Shown here: piece after piece, positions 15,233-23,839 of the stretch
Numbering within the stretch: position 1 is the stretch's first letter
How the letters are laid out: each line of letters opens with the position of its first letter
Program-made: the position numbers and the translations under genes
The notes under the pieces: model-generated
What the model saw: only the letters and a program-made list of their open reading frames with translations
Database searches by the model: none
Told to the model about the DNA's origin: nothing
Origin: Marinimicrococcus sp033875255
GTDB lineage: Bacteria > Pseudomonadota > Alphaproteobacteria > Geminicoccales > Geminicoccaceae
Length of the DNA: 40,205 nt
Reading direction: 5' to 3'
Assembly (NCBI GenBank): GCA_033875255.1
Contig: JAWZSN010000036.1
Span: 1 to 40,205 of the forward strand

Positions 15233-16471
15233 CTAGGATGCGAGCGCGCCGGCGGCGCGGGTGTGCTCGCGCAGATCGAAGGCGGGATCGGCCAGATCCG
15301 CCGGGGTGAGCCGGCCACCCGAGCCGAACAGGCGGCGTGCCGCCATGTGGGTCCTGGCGTCGTTGAGCGTGTCGACGGCGATGGCGATTCCGGCGCGGAA
15401 ATACCAGACCGCGGCACTGCCGGGGCGCTCGCCGGGCAGCGTCACGGTCTGGTCGTGACCGAGCGGCAGGCCAGCCGTCTGCAGCTTGACGTCGTACTGG
15501 TCCGACCAGAACCACGGCACCGGCCGGTAGCGCACCGCAGCGCCCATGAGCGTGTCGGCCGCGGCAGTGGCCTGGTCGGTGGCGTTCTGCACCGATTCCA
15601 GGCGGATCCTCGCTCCCTGGTAGGGAAAGGCCGCGCAATCGCCGACGGCGAGAATGGCGGGATCGGCGGTGCGGCAGGCCTCGTCGACGAGCACGCCGTT
15701 GTCGACGGCAAGCCCGGCCCCGGCGGCCAGCTCGTCATTGGCCAGGCCGCCGATGCCGATCACTGCCGCATCGGCAGCGATGCTGGTGCCGTCGGTCAGC
15801 AGGGCGCGGCGAAAGACGCCGCCCTCCCCCTCGAGCCTCTCGATGCCCGTGCCGGTCAGGATGGTGACGCCACGCTCGCGGTGGACCGCCTCGACGAGCG
15901 CTGCAGTCTCGGCGCTGGCGACGCGCTTGAGGATCCTGTCGGCCAGCTCCACCACGGTCACGCGCGCGCCGTTGCCGGCGCACACCGAGGCGATCTCCAG
16001 CCCGACATAGCCGCCGCCGACCACGAGCACCTGCTCCGCACGCAGCAGGGCGTCGCGCATGCGGTCGGCGTCGGCGAGCGTCCGCAGCGCAAACACGCCC
16101 TCGAGGGAGCCGCCCACCGAGGCCGGCAGCAGGCGCGCGCGGGATCCGGTGGCGAGCACCAGCCGGTCGTAGGCGAGGTTGTCGCCGTCGACGAGCTCCA
16201 GCCGGCCTGCGGCGCGGTCGATCCGCAGCGCCTTCCTGCCGGTCACGAGCCGGATCCCCGCTTTCTCATAGAAGGCCGACGAGCGCAGGCTCAGCCTCGC
16301 CACCTCCATCCTGCCCAGGAGATAGGCCTTGGAGAGCGGCGGCCGCTGGTAGGGCAGGCACGGCTCCTCACCCAGCAGCGTGAGCTCCCCGGCAAAGCCG
16401 CGGTCGCGCAGCCGTGCCGCACAGGACAGGCCAGCCTGGCCGCCCCCGACAATGACGATGTGCTCGCTCAT
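15233..16471 (-). CDS. NAD(P)H-dependent FAD oxidoreductase (ferredoxin/rhodocoxin reductase type)
   Basis: A 412-residue flavoprotein of the glutathione-reductase fold. An FAD-binding GGGQAG lies at residues 9-14, the PYQRPPLSK motif typical of oxygenase-coupled ferredoxin reductases near residue 40, and an NAD(H)-binding VVGGGYVGLE at about 150. The FAD-ribityl motif AVGDCAAFP follows near residue 280 and the C-terminal reductase domain begins with ESVQNATDQA. These enzymes feed a [2Fe-2S] ferredoxin that serves a P450 or Rieske oxygenase. In this operon (aminotransferase 63 bases upstream, etfB 40 bases downstream) the natural clients are the two Rieske enzymes nearby, but no ferredoxin gene is visible in the window. 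Confidence 0.88.
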   Translation of the reverse strand: MSEHIVIVGGGQAGLSCAARLRDRGFAGELTLLGEEPCLPYQRPPLSKAYLLGRMEVARLSLRSSAFYEKAGIRLVTGRKALRIDRAAGRLELVDGDNLAYDRLVLATGSRARLLPASVGGSLEGVFALRTLADADRMRDALLRAEQVLVVGGGYVGLEIASVCAGNGARVTVVELADRILKRVASAETAALVEAVHRERGVTILTGTGIERLEGEGGVFRRALLTDGTSIAADAAVIGIGGLANDELAAGAGLAVDNGVLVDEACRTADPAILAVGDCAAFPYQGARIRLESVQNATDQATAAADTLMGAAVRYRPVPWFWSDQYDVKLQTAGLPLGHDQTVTLPGERPGSAAVWYFRAGIAIAVDTLNDARTHMAARRLFGSGGRLTPADLADPAFDLREHTRAAGALAS

Positions 16472-16534
16472 GAGCCGCTCACCGTCCTCCGCCCGTGTCG
16501 GGCGTCCGGCATCCCCGCCTGCCCCCGGGGCGCT

Positions 16535-17854
16535 TCATGCCAGGGCGGCACAGCTGGCATCCAGCGCCTCGAGCGTCCGCTCGAGATCCTCCTCGTCGTG
16601 GGCTGCCGAGAAGAACCTGCGCACGTTGGGAAGCACATAGACCCCGTTGCGCAGCAGCCCGAGATCGAGCTGGAGGGACCGCGGCAGACCGGTCTTCAGC
16701 ACGTCCATCTGGTTGGCAGGCGCGCGCTCGCTGAACAGGATCTGCCAGAACGAGGCCTCGCCGGCCACGAAGGCGGGCAGGTCGTGCCGCTCCAGCACCT
16801 CGGAGAACGCCGCGCGGAACCTGTCGGCGCGCGCGTGGAACTGCTCGTAGAAGCCCGGCTCCTGGAGCACGCGCAAGGTCGCGAGGCCGGCCACGGCGGC
16901 GATCGGGTTACCGTGCAGGGTGCCGTTGATATAGGCGTAGTCGGGCCTGCCCTTGCGCGCCGGATTGGTCGCGTCCAGCAGCTCCTCCTTGCCCGCGACA
17001 CACCCTAGCGGCCCGCCGCCGCCGACGATCTTGCCGTAGGTCGCAAGGTCCGGCTCGACGCCGAAATAGCCCTGGGCGCCGCCGAGGCTGAGCCGGAAGC
17101 CCGTCACCACCTCGTCGAAGACGAGCAGCACGCCGAAACGATCGGCGAGAGCCCGCAGGCCCTGGAGGAAGCCCGGCTGCGGAAAGATGATGCGCTGGAC
17201 GGGCTCGACGATGATCGCCGCGATCTCGCCGGCATGCTCGGCCAGGATGCTCTCGACCGTCTCGAGGCTGTTGTAGGGCGCGACCAGCATCGTGTCCTGG
17301 AGGGACCGCGGCACGCCGCCCACATCGGCGGTCGCCTGCGGATAGTTCGCCGGCCCGGTGGGGAACTGCGAGAAGGCGGCGTAGTCGTGGTTGCCGTGAT
17401 AGGCGCCCTCGAACTTCAAGATCTTCGGCCTGCCGGTCACCGCGCGGGCGATGCGCATGGCGTAGGCGGTCGCCTCCGAGCCGGTGGTCGTGAAGATCAC
17501 ACGCTCGGCGCAGGGGATGGTCTCGACCAGGGTCTCGGCCAGCTCGATGGCCGCGTCGTTGAGCGTGCCGAAGAAATGCATGCCCTTCGACACGCGCTCG
17601 CGGACCGCCTCGACTACTGCCGGATGGTCGTGGCCGATGATGGTCGCCCCGGCACCGCAGACATAGTCGACATACTGGCGCCCCTCCATCGAGACCAGCC
17701 GGCCGCCATGGCCTTCGCGGATGATGAACCGCACGTCCTTGGGAAGGGCGTAGCCGCCGAGGCCTGCACCCGGCAGGGCCGCTTCGGCACGGTCGTAGAG
17801 CTCGCCCTGCGGAGAATTGGGTTCCGGGTGCATTGCTTGTGCTGCCTGTGCCAT
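16535..17854 (-). CDS. class III PLP aminotransferase, GSA-aminomutase-like
   Basis: A 439-residue PLP enzyme related to glutamate-1-semialdehyde 2,1-aminomutase and omega-aminotransferases. Visible landmarks are FTTTGSEATAYAMRIARA (phosphate-binding Gly-Ser near 125), the EGAYHGNHDY loop near 150, Asp247 in VFDEVVTGF (pyridine-nitrogen partner) and the Schiff-base Lys275 in TYGKIVGGGGPLG. It lies 12 bases after the FAD-GcvT gene in the same operon. It is not the heme-pathway enzyme by context. It probably removes or moves an amino group on an amino acid or beta-amino acid released by N-demethylation. Catalytic residues are all retained, so it should be active. Confidence 0.88.
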   Translation of the reverse strand: MAQAAQAMHPEPNSPQGELYDRAEAALPGAGLGGYALPKDVRFIIREGHGGRLVSMEGRQYVDYVCGAGATIIGHDHPAVVEAVRERVSKGMHFFGTLNDAAIELAETLVETIPCAERVIFTTTGSEATAYAMRIARAVTGRPKILKFEGAYHGNHDYAAFSQFPTGPANYPQATADVGGVPRSLQDTMLVAPYNSLETVESILAEHAGEIAAIIVEPVQRIIFPQPGFLQGLRALADRFGVLLVFDEVVTGFRLSLGGAQGYFGVEPDLATYGKIVGGGGPLGCVAGKEELLDATNPARKGRPDYAYINGTLHGNPIAAVAGLATLRVLQEPGFYEQFHARADRFRAAFSEVLERHDLPAFVAGEASFWQILFSERAPANQMDVLKTGLPRSLQLDLGLLRNGVYVLPNVRRFFSAAHDEEDLERTLEALDASCAALA

Positions 17855-17866
17855 GGAACGGCTCCT

Positions 17867-20299
17867 TTACGTGCGCGGCCGCGCGTTGGCGGCATCGTAG
17901 GCGGGCTCGCCGAGGACGACCGCCGCACGTGGCGCGCCCATGATCATGACCTCGAGCTTCGTTCCCGGCTCGGCATGAAGCGGCTCGATGTAGGCGAACG
18001 CCAGCAGCTTGCCGACGCTGTGGCCGTAGGCCACGGAGGTGGTCGAGCCGACCCGCTGGCCAGCGGCCAGCACCGCCTCGCCGCCATGCCCGTCGCTCTC
18101 GCCGTCGGCCTCGATCTCGAGATAGACGCAGGTCCACGGCAGCGCCGCGTCCATCGACGCCTCCGTGGCCGCCTTGCCGACGAAGTCGGGCTTGTCGAGG
18201 CGAACGAAGCGCATCACGTCCGCCTCGCGCACGCCCAGCTCGTTGGTCAGCTCGCCAGCGCCCTTGAACATCTTCTCCATGCGCATGGCGTTCATCGCAA
18301 AGGAGCCGTAGTCGACGAGACCATGGCTCTCGCCTGCCTGCCGCAGCGCATCATAAACGGCGGCCAGGTCCTCGCGGCGGGCATGGAACTCCCAGCCCAG
18401 CTCGCCGGCATAGGACATGCGAAAGGCCCACACCGGTCTGCCCGCTACCTCTATTTCCTGCGCCGTCAGCCAGGGGAACGCGGCATTGTCGAGGGCGGCC
18501 GGTGTGCACGCGCCGAGGATCTCCCGCGAGCGCGGGCCATTGAGGGCGAGACCGTTCCACGCCTCGGAGAGATTGGTGATCGTGACCTTCTCCTCCTCGC
18601 GTCTGCGGAACGTGAGATGGTCGAGGAGGCGCTGCTCGAAGAAGGCGGCGCAGGTGAGGTAGAACCGGTCCGCTCCGAGCCGGACGACGGTAGCCTCCAG
18701 CTCGATGCGCCCGTTCTCGTGCAGGAAGTGGGCCAGCGCGATGCGGCCTGGTCGCGAGGGCAGCCGGTTGGGGATCAGGCGGTCGACGAATGCAGCCGCG
18801 TCGGGGCCCGTGACCTCGACCTTGCTGAAGGCCGATATGTCGACGATGCCGGCACGTTCCCGCACGGCCTTCACCTCCTCGGCCACGAGATCGTGCCAGG
18901 CGGTGCGCCGGAAGGAGTAATAGTCGCGCTGCTCCACGTCGCCCCGGGCGAACCAGCGGGGCCGCTCCCAGCCATAGACCTCCTCGAACACGGCCCCCCT
19001 CGCCTTCAGCCGGTCGTACAGCGCGCTCGGCTTCACCGGCCGGCCGGCCAGGCGATTGAGGTGCGGGAACGGGATCTCGTGGCGGAGCACATAGTCTTCG
19101 CGGGCCTTGGCCACCTGGTAGGCCGGGTCTGCGAACCTGCCGAACCGGCGCGGGTCGAAGTCGCGCATGCTGAGATCGGCCGAGCCGTGGACCATCCAGC
19201 GGGCCAGCTCCCGCGTCAGGCCCGGGCCCCAGCCGATGCCGATCTGGCAGCCGCAAGCGAGCCAGTAGTTGCGCAGCCCCGGTGCCGGACCCACCAGAGG
19301 GTTGCCGTCCGGGGGATGGGAGATCGCGCCGTGGACCGTGCGCTTGATTCCCAGCTGCGAGAGGACCGGCATCCGCTCCATGGCATTTTCCAGCCACGGC
19401 ATGATCCGGTCGAGGTCGGCCTCGAACAGCTCGTGCTCGGCCTCCCACGGACAGCCGTCGAGCCAGACGGTGTTGGGGTTGCTCTTCTCGTAGATGCCGA
19501 TCAGGCCCGACTTCTGCTCCATCCGGATATAGCCCGAGACCAGACGGTCATCGCGCACCACGGGGAGCTCCTTCTCGAGCTCGAGAAATTCCGGGACCGT
19601 GTCGGTGATGAGGTAATGGTGCGTCATCGATGTGGTGGGCACGTCGAGGCCGACCCACTGGCCGACCTGGCGTGCATAGGTGCCTGCGGCGTTGACGACG
19701 TGCTCGCAGACGATCTCGCCCTGCTCGGTGAAGACGCGCCATTCGCCGTTGGGCTCGGGCTTGACGTCGACCGCACGGCACTGCCGCAGGATACGCGCGC
19801 CGAGCTGGCGTGCGCCCTGGGCGAGCGCGAAGGTGGCACCGGCCGGATCGACATGGCCGTCGTCGGGCGTGTAGAGCGCGGCGCGGACGCCCTCGATATT
19901 GTAGAAGGGGTGCAGCTCGCGGATGCGGCCGGGCCCCACCATCTCCATGGGGAAACCAAGCGCATTGCCAATGCTGACGGTATGGCGCAGCCAGTCGACC
20001 TCGTCCTCGGTATAGGCCAGGCGGAAGGATCCGCAACCATGCCAGCTTACCGACTGACCGGTCTCTTCCTCGAGCACCTTGGAATAGAGCTCGATATTGT
20101 AGCCGACACACTTGCCGAGCGCGAAGCTGGACGTCGAGTGCGTGATCTGGCCAGCGGCATGCCATGTCGAGCCCGAGGTGAGCTCGGCCTTCTCGAGCAG
20201 GACGATGTCCGTCCATCCTTCATGCGCGAGATGATACGCCAGTCCGCATCCCATGACTCCGCCGCCGATGATCACCACCCGCGCATGCGACACGCTCAT
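17867..20299 (-). CDS. FAD-GcvT fusion dehydrogenase (dimethylglycine/sarcosine dehydrogenase family), copy 1
   Basis: An 810-residue two-domain enzyme. The N-terminal DAO-type domain has the Rossmann motif IIGGGVMG (residues 10-17), an adenosine-binding Glu36, and TSGSTWHAAG with His47, the histidine that carries covalent FAD in mammalian dimethylglycine and sarcosine dehydrogenases. The second half is a GcvT-like folate domain (segments SKVEVTGPDAAAFVDRL and FRMSYAGELGWEFHA) that passes the released one-carbon unit to tetrahydrofolate. I start at the ATG at 20299, which is behind an AGGGGGG tract; the open frame to 20428 would overlap the RpiR gene. It leads the operon ending in etfBA, matching the known electron route of this family to ETF. 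The exact N-methylated substrate is unknown. Confidence 0.92.
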   Translation of the reverse strand: MSVSHARVVIIGGGVMGCGLAYHLAHEGWTDIVLLEKAELTSGSTWHAAGQITHSTSSFALGKCVGYNIELYSKVLEEETGQSVSWHGCGSFRLAYTEDEVDWLRHTVSIGNALGFPMEMVGPGRIRELHPFYNIEGVRAALYTPDDGHVDPAGATFALAQGARQLGARILRQCRAVDVKPEPNGEWRVFTEQGEIVCEHVVNAAGTYARQVGQWVGLDVPTTSMTHHYLITDTVPEFLELEKELPVVRDDRLVSGYIRMEQKSGLIGIYEKSNPNTVWLDGCPWEAEHELFEADLDRIMPWLENAMERMPVLSQLGIKRTVHGAISHPPDGNPLVGPAPGLRNYWLACGCQIGIGWGPGLTRELARWMVHGSADLSMRDFDPRRFGRFADPAYQVAKAREDYVLRHEIPFPHLNRLAGRPVKPSALYDRLKARGAVFEEVYGWERPRWFARGDVEQRDYYSFRRTAWHDLVAEEVKAVRERAGIVDISAFSKVEVTGPDAAAFVDRLIPNRLPSRPGRIALAHFLHENGRIELEATVVRLGADRFYLTCAAFFEQRLLDHLTFRRREEEKVTITNLSEAWNGLALNGPRSREILGACTPAALDNAAFPWLTAQEIEVAGRPVWAFRMSYAGELGWEFHARREDLAAVYDALRQAGESHGLVDYGSFAMNAMRMEKMFKGAGELTNELGVREADVMRFVRLDKPDFVGKAATEASMDAALPWTCVYLEIEADGESDGHGGEAVLAAGQRVGSTTSVAYGHSVGKLLAFAYIEPLHAEPGTKLEVMIMGAPRAAVVLGEPAYDAANARPRT

Positions 20300-20315
20300 G
20301 GTCTCGAGCCCCCCT

Positions 20316-20361
20316 TGTCCGCTATGGACAGCGCTAGTGAACGAATGTACGGTTGTCAACC
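20316..20361. promoter_or_regulatory. divergent promoter with palindromes between dehydrogenase and RpiR genes
   Basis: The 62 bases between the divergent genes hold TGTCC-N5-GGACA (20316-20330) and GGTTG-T-CAACC (20351-20361). On the minus strand a perfect -35 TTGACA (20359-20354) lies inside the second palindrome and is followed after 17 bases by TAGCGC (20336-20331), a candidate -10 for the dehydrogenase operon. A third dyad, AAGTG-N3-CACTT (20373-20385), lies just inside the regulator gene. Binding of the RpiR protein here could block both operons. Confidence 0.5.
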
Positions 20362-21270
20362 ATGAAGCACATAAGTGTACCACTTCCTGGAAATGCCGCC
20401 GGCAGCGAGATCCTGGAGGATCTGGCAAGGCGGCTGGGCACCTTCGCGCCGGAGCTGCAAAAAGCGGCGACCTATATCCTGGAGAACCCCAACCTGATCA
20501 GCATCAGCTCGATCAGGAGCATCGCCCAGGGCGCGCAGGTGAAACCCAACACGCTGGTGCGCATGGCCCGGGCCCTGGGGTTCGACGGCTACGAAGCGTT
20601 CCGCAAGCCGTTCCGGGAGGAGGTCAAGCAGGGCCGCGAGAGCTTTCCCGATCGCGCCCGCTGGCTTCAGTCGCTGGCCAGGGGCAGCAGGCTGTCGGGG
20701 CTTTATGCGGAGATGGCCGCGGCCTCGATCGCCAATATCGAGAGCCTGTTCTCGGGAAGCGACGCCCGTTCCCTCCAGGCGGCGGCCGGGGACATCGTCA
20801 AGGCGCGGGTCACCTACGTGCTCGGGGTAGGCGTCGCGAACGCGATCGCCCACAACTTCGCCTATCTCGCCAACATGACGGTGGGTACGGTGAGTGCCAT
20901 CCCCAGGGACGGCTCGCTGCCGGTCGACGGGCTGCTGCAGGCCGGCAGGAGCGACGTGCTGCTTGCCATGACGTTCAAGCCCTATCGGCGGGAAGTCGTC
21001 GAGGCGGTGAGCCTGGCGCACGCCGAGGGCCTCACGGTGATCGGGATCTCCGACAGCCCGGCCTCACCGATCCTGGCCCAGTCGAAGCATCGCTTCGTGG
21101 TGCCGGTGGACACGCCCCAGTTCTTCACCTCGACGGTAGCGCTCTCGGCATTCCTCGAGACGCTCATGGCGTTCGTGATTGCTGCGGCGGGACCCGATGT
21201 GATCACCAACATCGAGCGCTTCCACCAGCGGCGCCACGAGCTCGGGATATATCTAAAAGAAGGAAAATAG
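20362..21270 (+). CDS. RpiR/MurR-family transcriptional regulator
   Basis: A 302-residue regulator. The N-terminal helix-turn-helix domain reads LQKAATYILENPNLISISSI and then RSIAQGAQVKPNTLVRMARALGF (about residues 35-80), the RpiR pattern. The C-terminal half is a SIS sugar-isomerase fold (YVLGVGVANAIAHNF near 155, AMTFKPYRREVVEAV near 205). In RpiR proteins this domain usually senses a sugar phosphate, but members controlling amine or amino-acid catabolism exist. The ATG at 20362 gives the expected N-terminus; no Shine-Dalgarno is visible, so it may be poorly translated or leaderless. It heads the rightward operon and is divergent from the FAD-GcvT operon, so it probably controls both. Confidence 0.88.
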   Translation: MKHISVPLPGNAAGSEILEDLARRLGTFAPELQKAATYILENPNLISISSIRSIAQGAQVKPNTLVRMARALGFDGYEAFRKPFREEVKQGRESFPDRARWLQSLARGSRLSGLYAEMAAASIANIESLFSGSDARSLQAAAGDIVKARVTYVLGVGVANAIAHNFAYLANMTVGTVSAIPRDGSLPVDGLLQAGRSDVLLAMTFKPYRREVVEAVSLAHAEGLTVIGISDSPASPILAQSKHRFVVPVDTPQFFTSTVALSAFLETLMAFVIAAAGPDVITNIERFHQRRHELGIYLKEGK

Positions 21271-21276
21271 GGTGCC

Positions 21277-22380
21277 ATGGTCACGGAGCGGGGGGGCGGG
21301 ATCGCGCTCGAGCGATCCCTGGAAGCGCGCTACTATAACGATCCGGCGATATTCGAGAGCGAGAACGCCGGGCTGTTCGCGAGGACGTGGCAGTTCGCCG
21401 GCCATGTCTCGCAGGTCAAGTCGCCCGGCGACTACTTCACCTTCGAGATAGCCGGCCAGGCTCTCTTCTGCATCCGCGACCGCAGCGGCGAGATCCGCGC
21501 CTTCTACAATGTCTGCCAGCATCGGGCGCACGAGCTGGTGGCGGGCACCGGCAACGCCAGGCTGCTCGTCTGCCCGTATCACGCCTGGACCTACGAGCTG
21601 ACCGGTCGGCTGCGCAGCGGCCCCAACGTGTCGGCGGTGCCCGGCTTCAGGCGCGAGGATATCTGTCTCACCTCGGTGCGTCTCGAGCTCTTCTGCGGCT
21701 TCATCTTCGTCAATCTGGACCCCGATGCGGCACCGATGGACGAATGGTTCCCGAACGTGCGGCGCGAGCTGGCCGAGTTCGTACCGGATATCGAGCGCCT
21801 CGAGCCGCTGCAATACGTCGAGATCCCGGAACGGTGCAACTGGAAGGTCTCGATCGAGAACTATTCCGAATGCTACCACTGCTCGATCAACCACAAGACC
21901 TTCGCGACCGGGGTGGTGAAGCCCGACACCTACGACATCCAGCCCCAGGGCTATTGTCTGCGCCACACGACGGAGTGCCAGAACCTCGAGCAGATGAGCT
22001 ATCCCATCGACCTCGAGGCCAATCCTCGTGCCGGCAGCTACTCGGCCTGGTTCCTGTGGCCCCTGTTCTCCTTCCAGGTCTATCCCGGCAATGTCCTCAA
22101 CACCTACCAGTGGCAGGTCAAGGGCCCGGAGGAGGTCGTGGTCTGGCGCGGATGGTACACGATCGGCGGGAGCGATTCGGAGGTCATCCGGCGGCTGGCA
22201 ATCCAGGACCGCGCCACCACGGTCGAGGAGGACATCGCGATCGTGGAGTCGGTGCAGCGCGGGTTGAAGAGCCGCGGCTACCGGCCGGGGCCGCTGGTCA
22301 TCGATCCGCGTTGCGGTGTCAATTCCGAGCACTCGGTGCGCGTGCTGCACCAGTGGATCCGCGAGGCCGTCGATGGCTGA
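21277..22380 (+). CDS. Rieske non-heme iron oxygenase alpha subunit, copy 1
   Basis: A 367-residue terminal oxygenase. The Rieske [2Fe-2S] ligands are Cys80-x-His82 and Cys99-x-x-His102. The mononuclear iron site is ENYSECYHCSINH with His201 and His206, plus Asp319 in VEEDIAIVESVQRGL. The acidic residue bridging the two metal centres is Glu198, as reported for carnitine oxygenase CntA, rather than the Asp of naphthalene-type dioxygenases. There is no beta subunit. This and the neighbouring N-demethylation genes favour a homotrimeric betaine or quaternary-amine demethylase (GbcA/CntA/stachydrine-demethylase type) over an aromatic dioxygenase. It starts six bases after the RpiR gene and overlaps the aldehyde dehydrogenase gene by eight bases. 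Confidence 0.88.
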   Translation: MVTERGGGIALERSLEARYYNDPAIFESENAGLFARTWQFAGHVSQVKSPGDYFTFEIAGQALFCIRDRSGEIRAFYNVCQHRAHELVAGTGNARLLVCPYHAWTYELTGRLRSGPNVSAVPGFRREDICLTSVRLELFCGFIFVNLDPDAAPMDEWFPNVRRELAEFVPDIERLEPLQYVEIPERCNWKVSIENYSECYHCSINHKTFATGVVKPDTYDIQPQGYCLRHTTECQNLEQMSYPIDLEANPRAGSYSAWFLWPLFSFQVYPGNVLNTYQWQVKGPEEVVVWRGWYTIGGSDSEVIRRLAIQDRATTVEEDIAIVESVQRGLKSRGYRPGPLVIDPRCGVNSEHSVRVLHQWIREAVDG

Positions 22381-23839
22381 GCTCAAGCCCTACTGGCAGA
22401 ACTATGTGGGCGGCGCCTGGGTGGATGGCGGGGCCGGCCGCCTCGCCGTGGAGGACCCCGCCACCGGCGAGCCCCTCGCCGAGCAGGCCTTGGCTGACGC
22501 AGCGGATGTCGACCGCGCGGTAGCGGCGGCCCGGGCCTGCCACCAGTCCGGCGCGCTTACCGCCATGCGCCCGGTGGCCCGTGGCCGCATGGTGCGCCGC
22601 ATGGGCGAGCATCTGCTCGCACGGATCGCGGAGATAGCACCGGTTCTGGCCCTGGAATCGGGCAAGCCCCTGTGGGAGGCGCGGCTCGAGGTCGAGGGTG
22701 CCGCCCGCTATTTCGAATATTACGGCAACCAGGCCGAGACCCTCGAAGGGCGCTCGATCCCGCTGGGCGACGGCTATTTCGATTTCACCACCTACGAGCC
22801 CTACGGGGTTTCCGCCCAGATCATCCCCTGGAACTATCCGCTGGAGATGACGGCGCGCTCTCTCTCGGCTGCATTGACCGCCGGCAATGCCTGTGTGGTC
22901 AAGACGCCGGAGCTCGATCCGCTGAGCAACGCGTTCATCGCCGAGGCCGCCGAGCATGCAGGGTTCCCGGCCGGGGCGGTCAACATCCTCTGCGGTCACG
23001 GCAAGCAAGCCGGGGCCGCGCTGAGTGCCCATCCCGGCGTCAACCAGATCGTCTTCACCGGCTCGGTACCGACTGGGATCAGCATCGCCGCCGCGGCCGC
23101 CCGCAACGTGGTGCCCTGCGTTCTCGAGCTGGGCGGCAAGTCGGCGGCCATCGCCTGGCCCGACGCCGACATGGAAGCGCTCATGTCCTCGGTGCGCTGG
23201 GGCATCTTCTTCAACGCCGGGCAGGTCTGCTCGGCCATGTCGCGGCTGATCGTGCACGAGGACGTGCACGAGGAGACCGTCGAGCGCCTCGCCGGGCTCG
23301 CCCGCTCCATCTCGACGGGGCCGGGCATCGAGCGGAGCGAGTTCGGCCTCAACATGGGAGCCATGGTCTCGCAGGCGCAGCGCGACCGCGCCGAGGCCAT
23401 GTGCCGGGAAGCGGAGCGCCAGGGTGCGCGTGCCGTGGCGGGCGGCCGCCGGCTCAATCGCCCCGGCGCCTTCCTCGAGCCTACCGTGCTCGACCGGGTA
23501 ACGCCCGACATGACGATCGCCCGTGAGGAAGTGTTCGGCCCGGTGCTCTCCGTCCTCAGCTTCCGCAGCGAGGAGGAGGCGATCGGGATCGCCAACGGCA
23601 CCGACTATGGCCTCGTGGGCGGTGTGTTCACGCGCGACGTCGACCGCGCGATGCGGACGGCGGCGCGCCTGCGCGCCGGGCAGGTGTTCGTCAATGAGTG
23701 GTATGCCGGCGGCGTCGAGACGCCTTTCGGCGGCTACGGCAAATCCGGCTACGGCCGGGAGAAGGGGCGTGAGGCCCTTTGGAACTATCTGCAGACAAAG
23801 AACGTGGCGATCGCCATCGGACGTCAAGGGAGGAAATGA
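22373..23839 (+). CDS. NAD(P)-dependent aldehyde dehydrogenase
   Basis: A 488-residue ALDH-superfamily enzyme with all catalytic parts: Asn154 in PWNYP, Lys177 in VVKTPE, the general base Glu252 in LELGGKS and the nucleophile Cys286 in NAGQVCSA. The late GGYGKSGYGREKG segment is also present and is common in betaine-aldehyde and related dehydrogenases. The ATG at 22373 overlaps the Rieske stop, showing translational coupling. In this setting it could oxidise the semialdehyde formed when a Rieske enzyme cleaves a C-N bond, or a product aldehyde later in the pathway. The substrate cannot be fixed from sequence. Confidence 0.93.
   Translation: MAELKPYWQNYVGGAWVDGGAGRLAVEDPATGEPLAEQALADAADVDRAVAAARACHQSGALTAMRPVARGRMVRRMGEHLLARIAEIAPVLALESGKPLWEARLEVEGAARYFEYYGNQAETLEGRSIPLGDGYFDFTTYEPYGVSAQIIPWNYPLEMTARSLSAALTAGNACVVKTPELDPLSNAFIAEAAEHAGFPAGAVNILCGHGKQAGAALSAHPGVNQIVFTGSVPTGISIAAAAARNVVPCVLELGGKSAAIAWPDADMEALMSSVRWGIFFNAGQVCSAMSRLIVHEDVHEETVERLAGLARSISTGPGIERSEFGLNMGAMVSQAQRDRAEAMCREAERQGARAVAGGRRLNRPGAFLEPTVLDRVTPDMTIAREEVFGPVLSVLSFRSEEEAIGIANGTDYGLVGGVFTRDVDRAMRTAARLRAGQVFVNEWYAGGVETPFGGYGKSGYGREKGREALWNYLQTKNVAIAIGRQGRK

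Noticed and set aside
16535..17854. Identity as heme-pathway HemL
   Set aside because: The fold is related, but the gene lies inside an N-demethylation/ETF operon without tetrapyrrole genes and the sequence is only generally HemL-like.
17234..20365. A 1043-residue plus-strand open frame
   Set aside because: It is antisense to the FAD-GcvT and aminotransferase genes, is rich in His, Arg, Gly and Asp with no domain, and arises from GC-rich third positions of the real genes.
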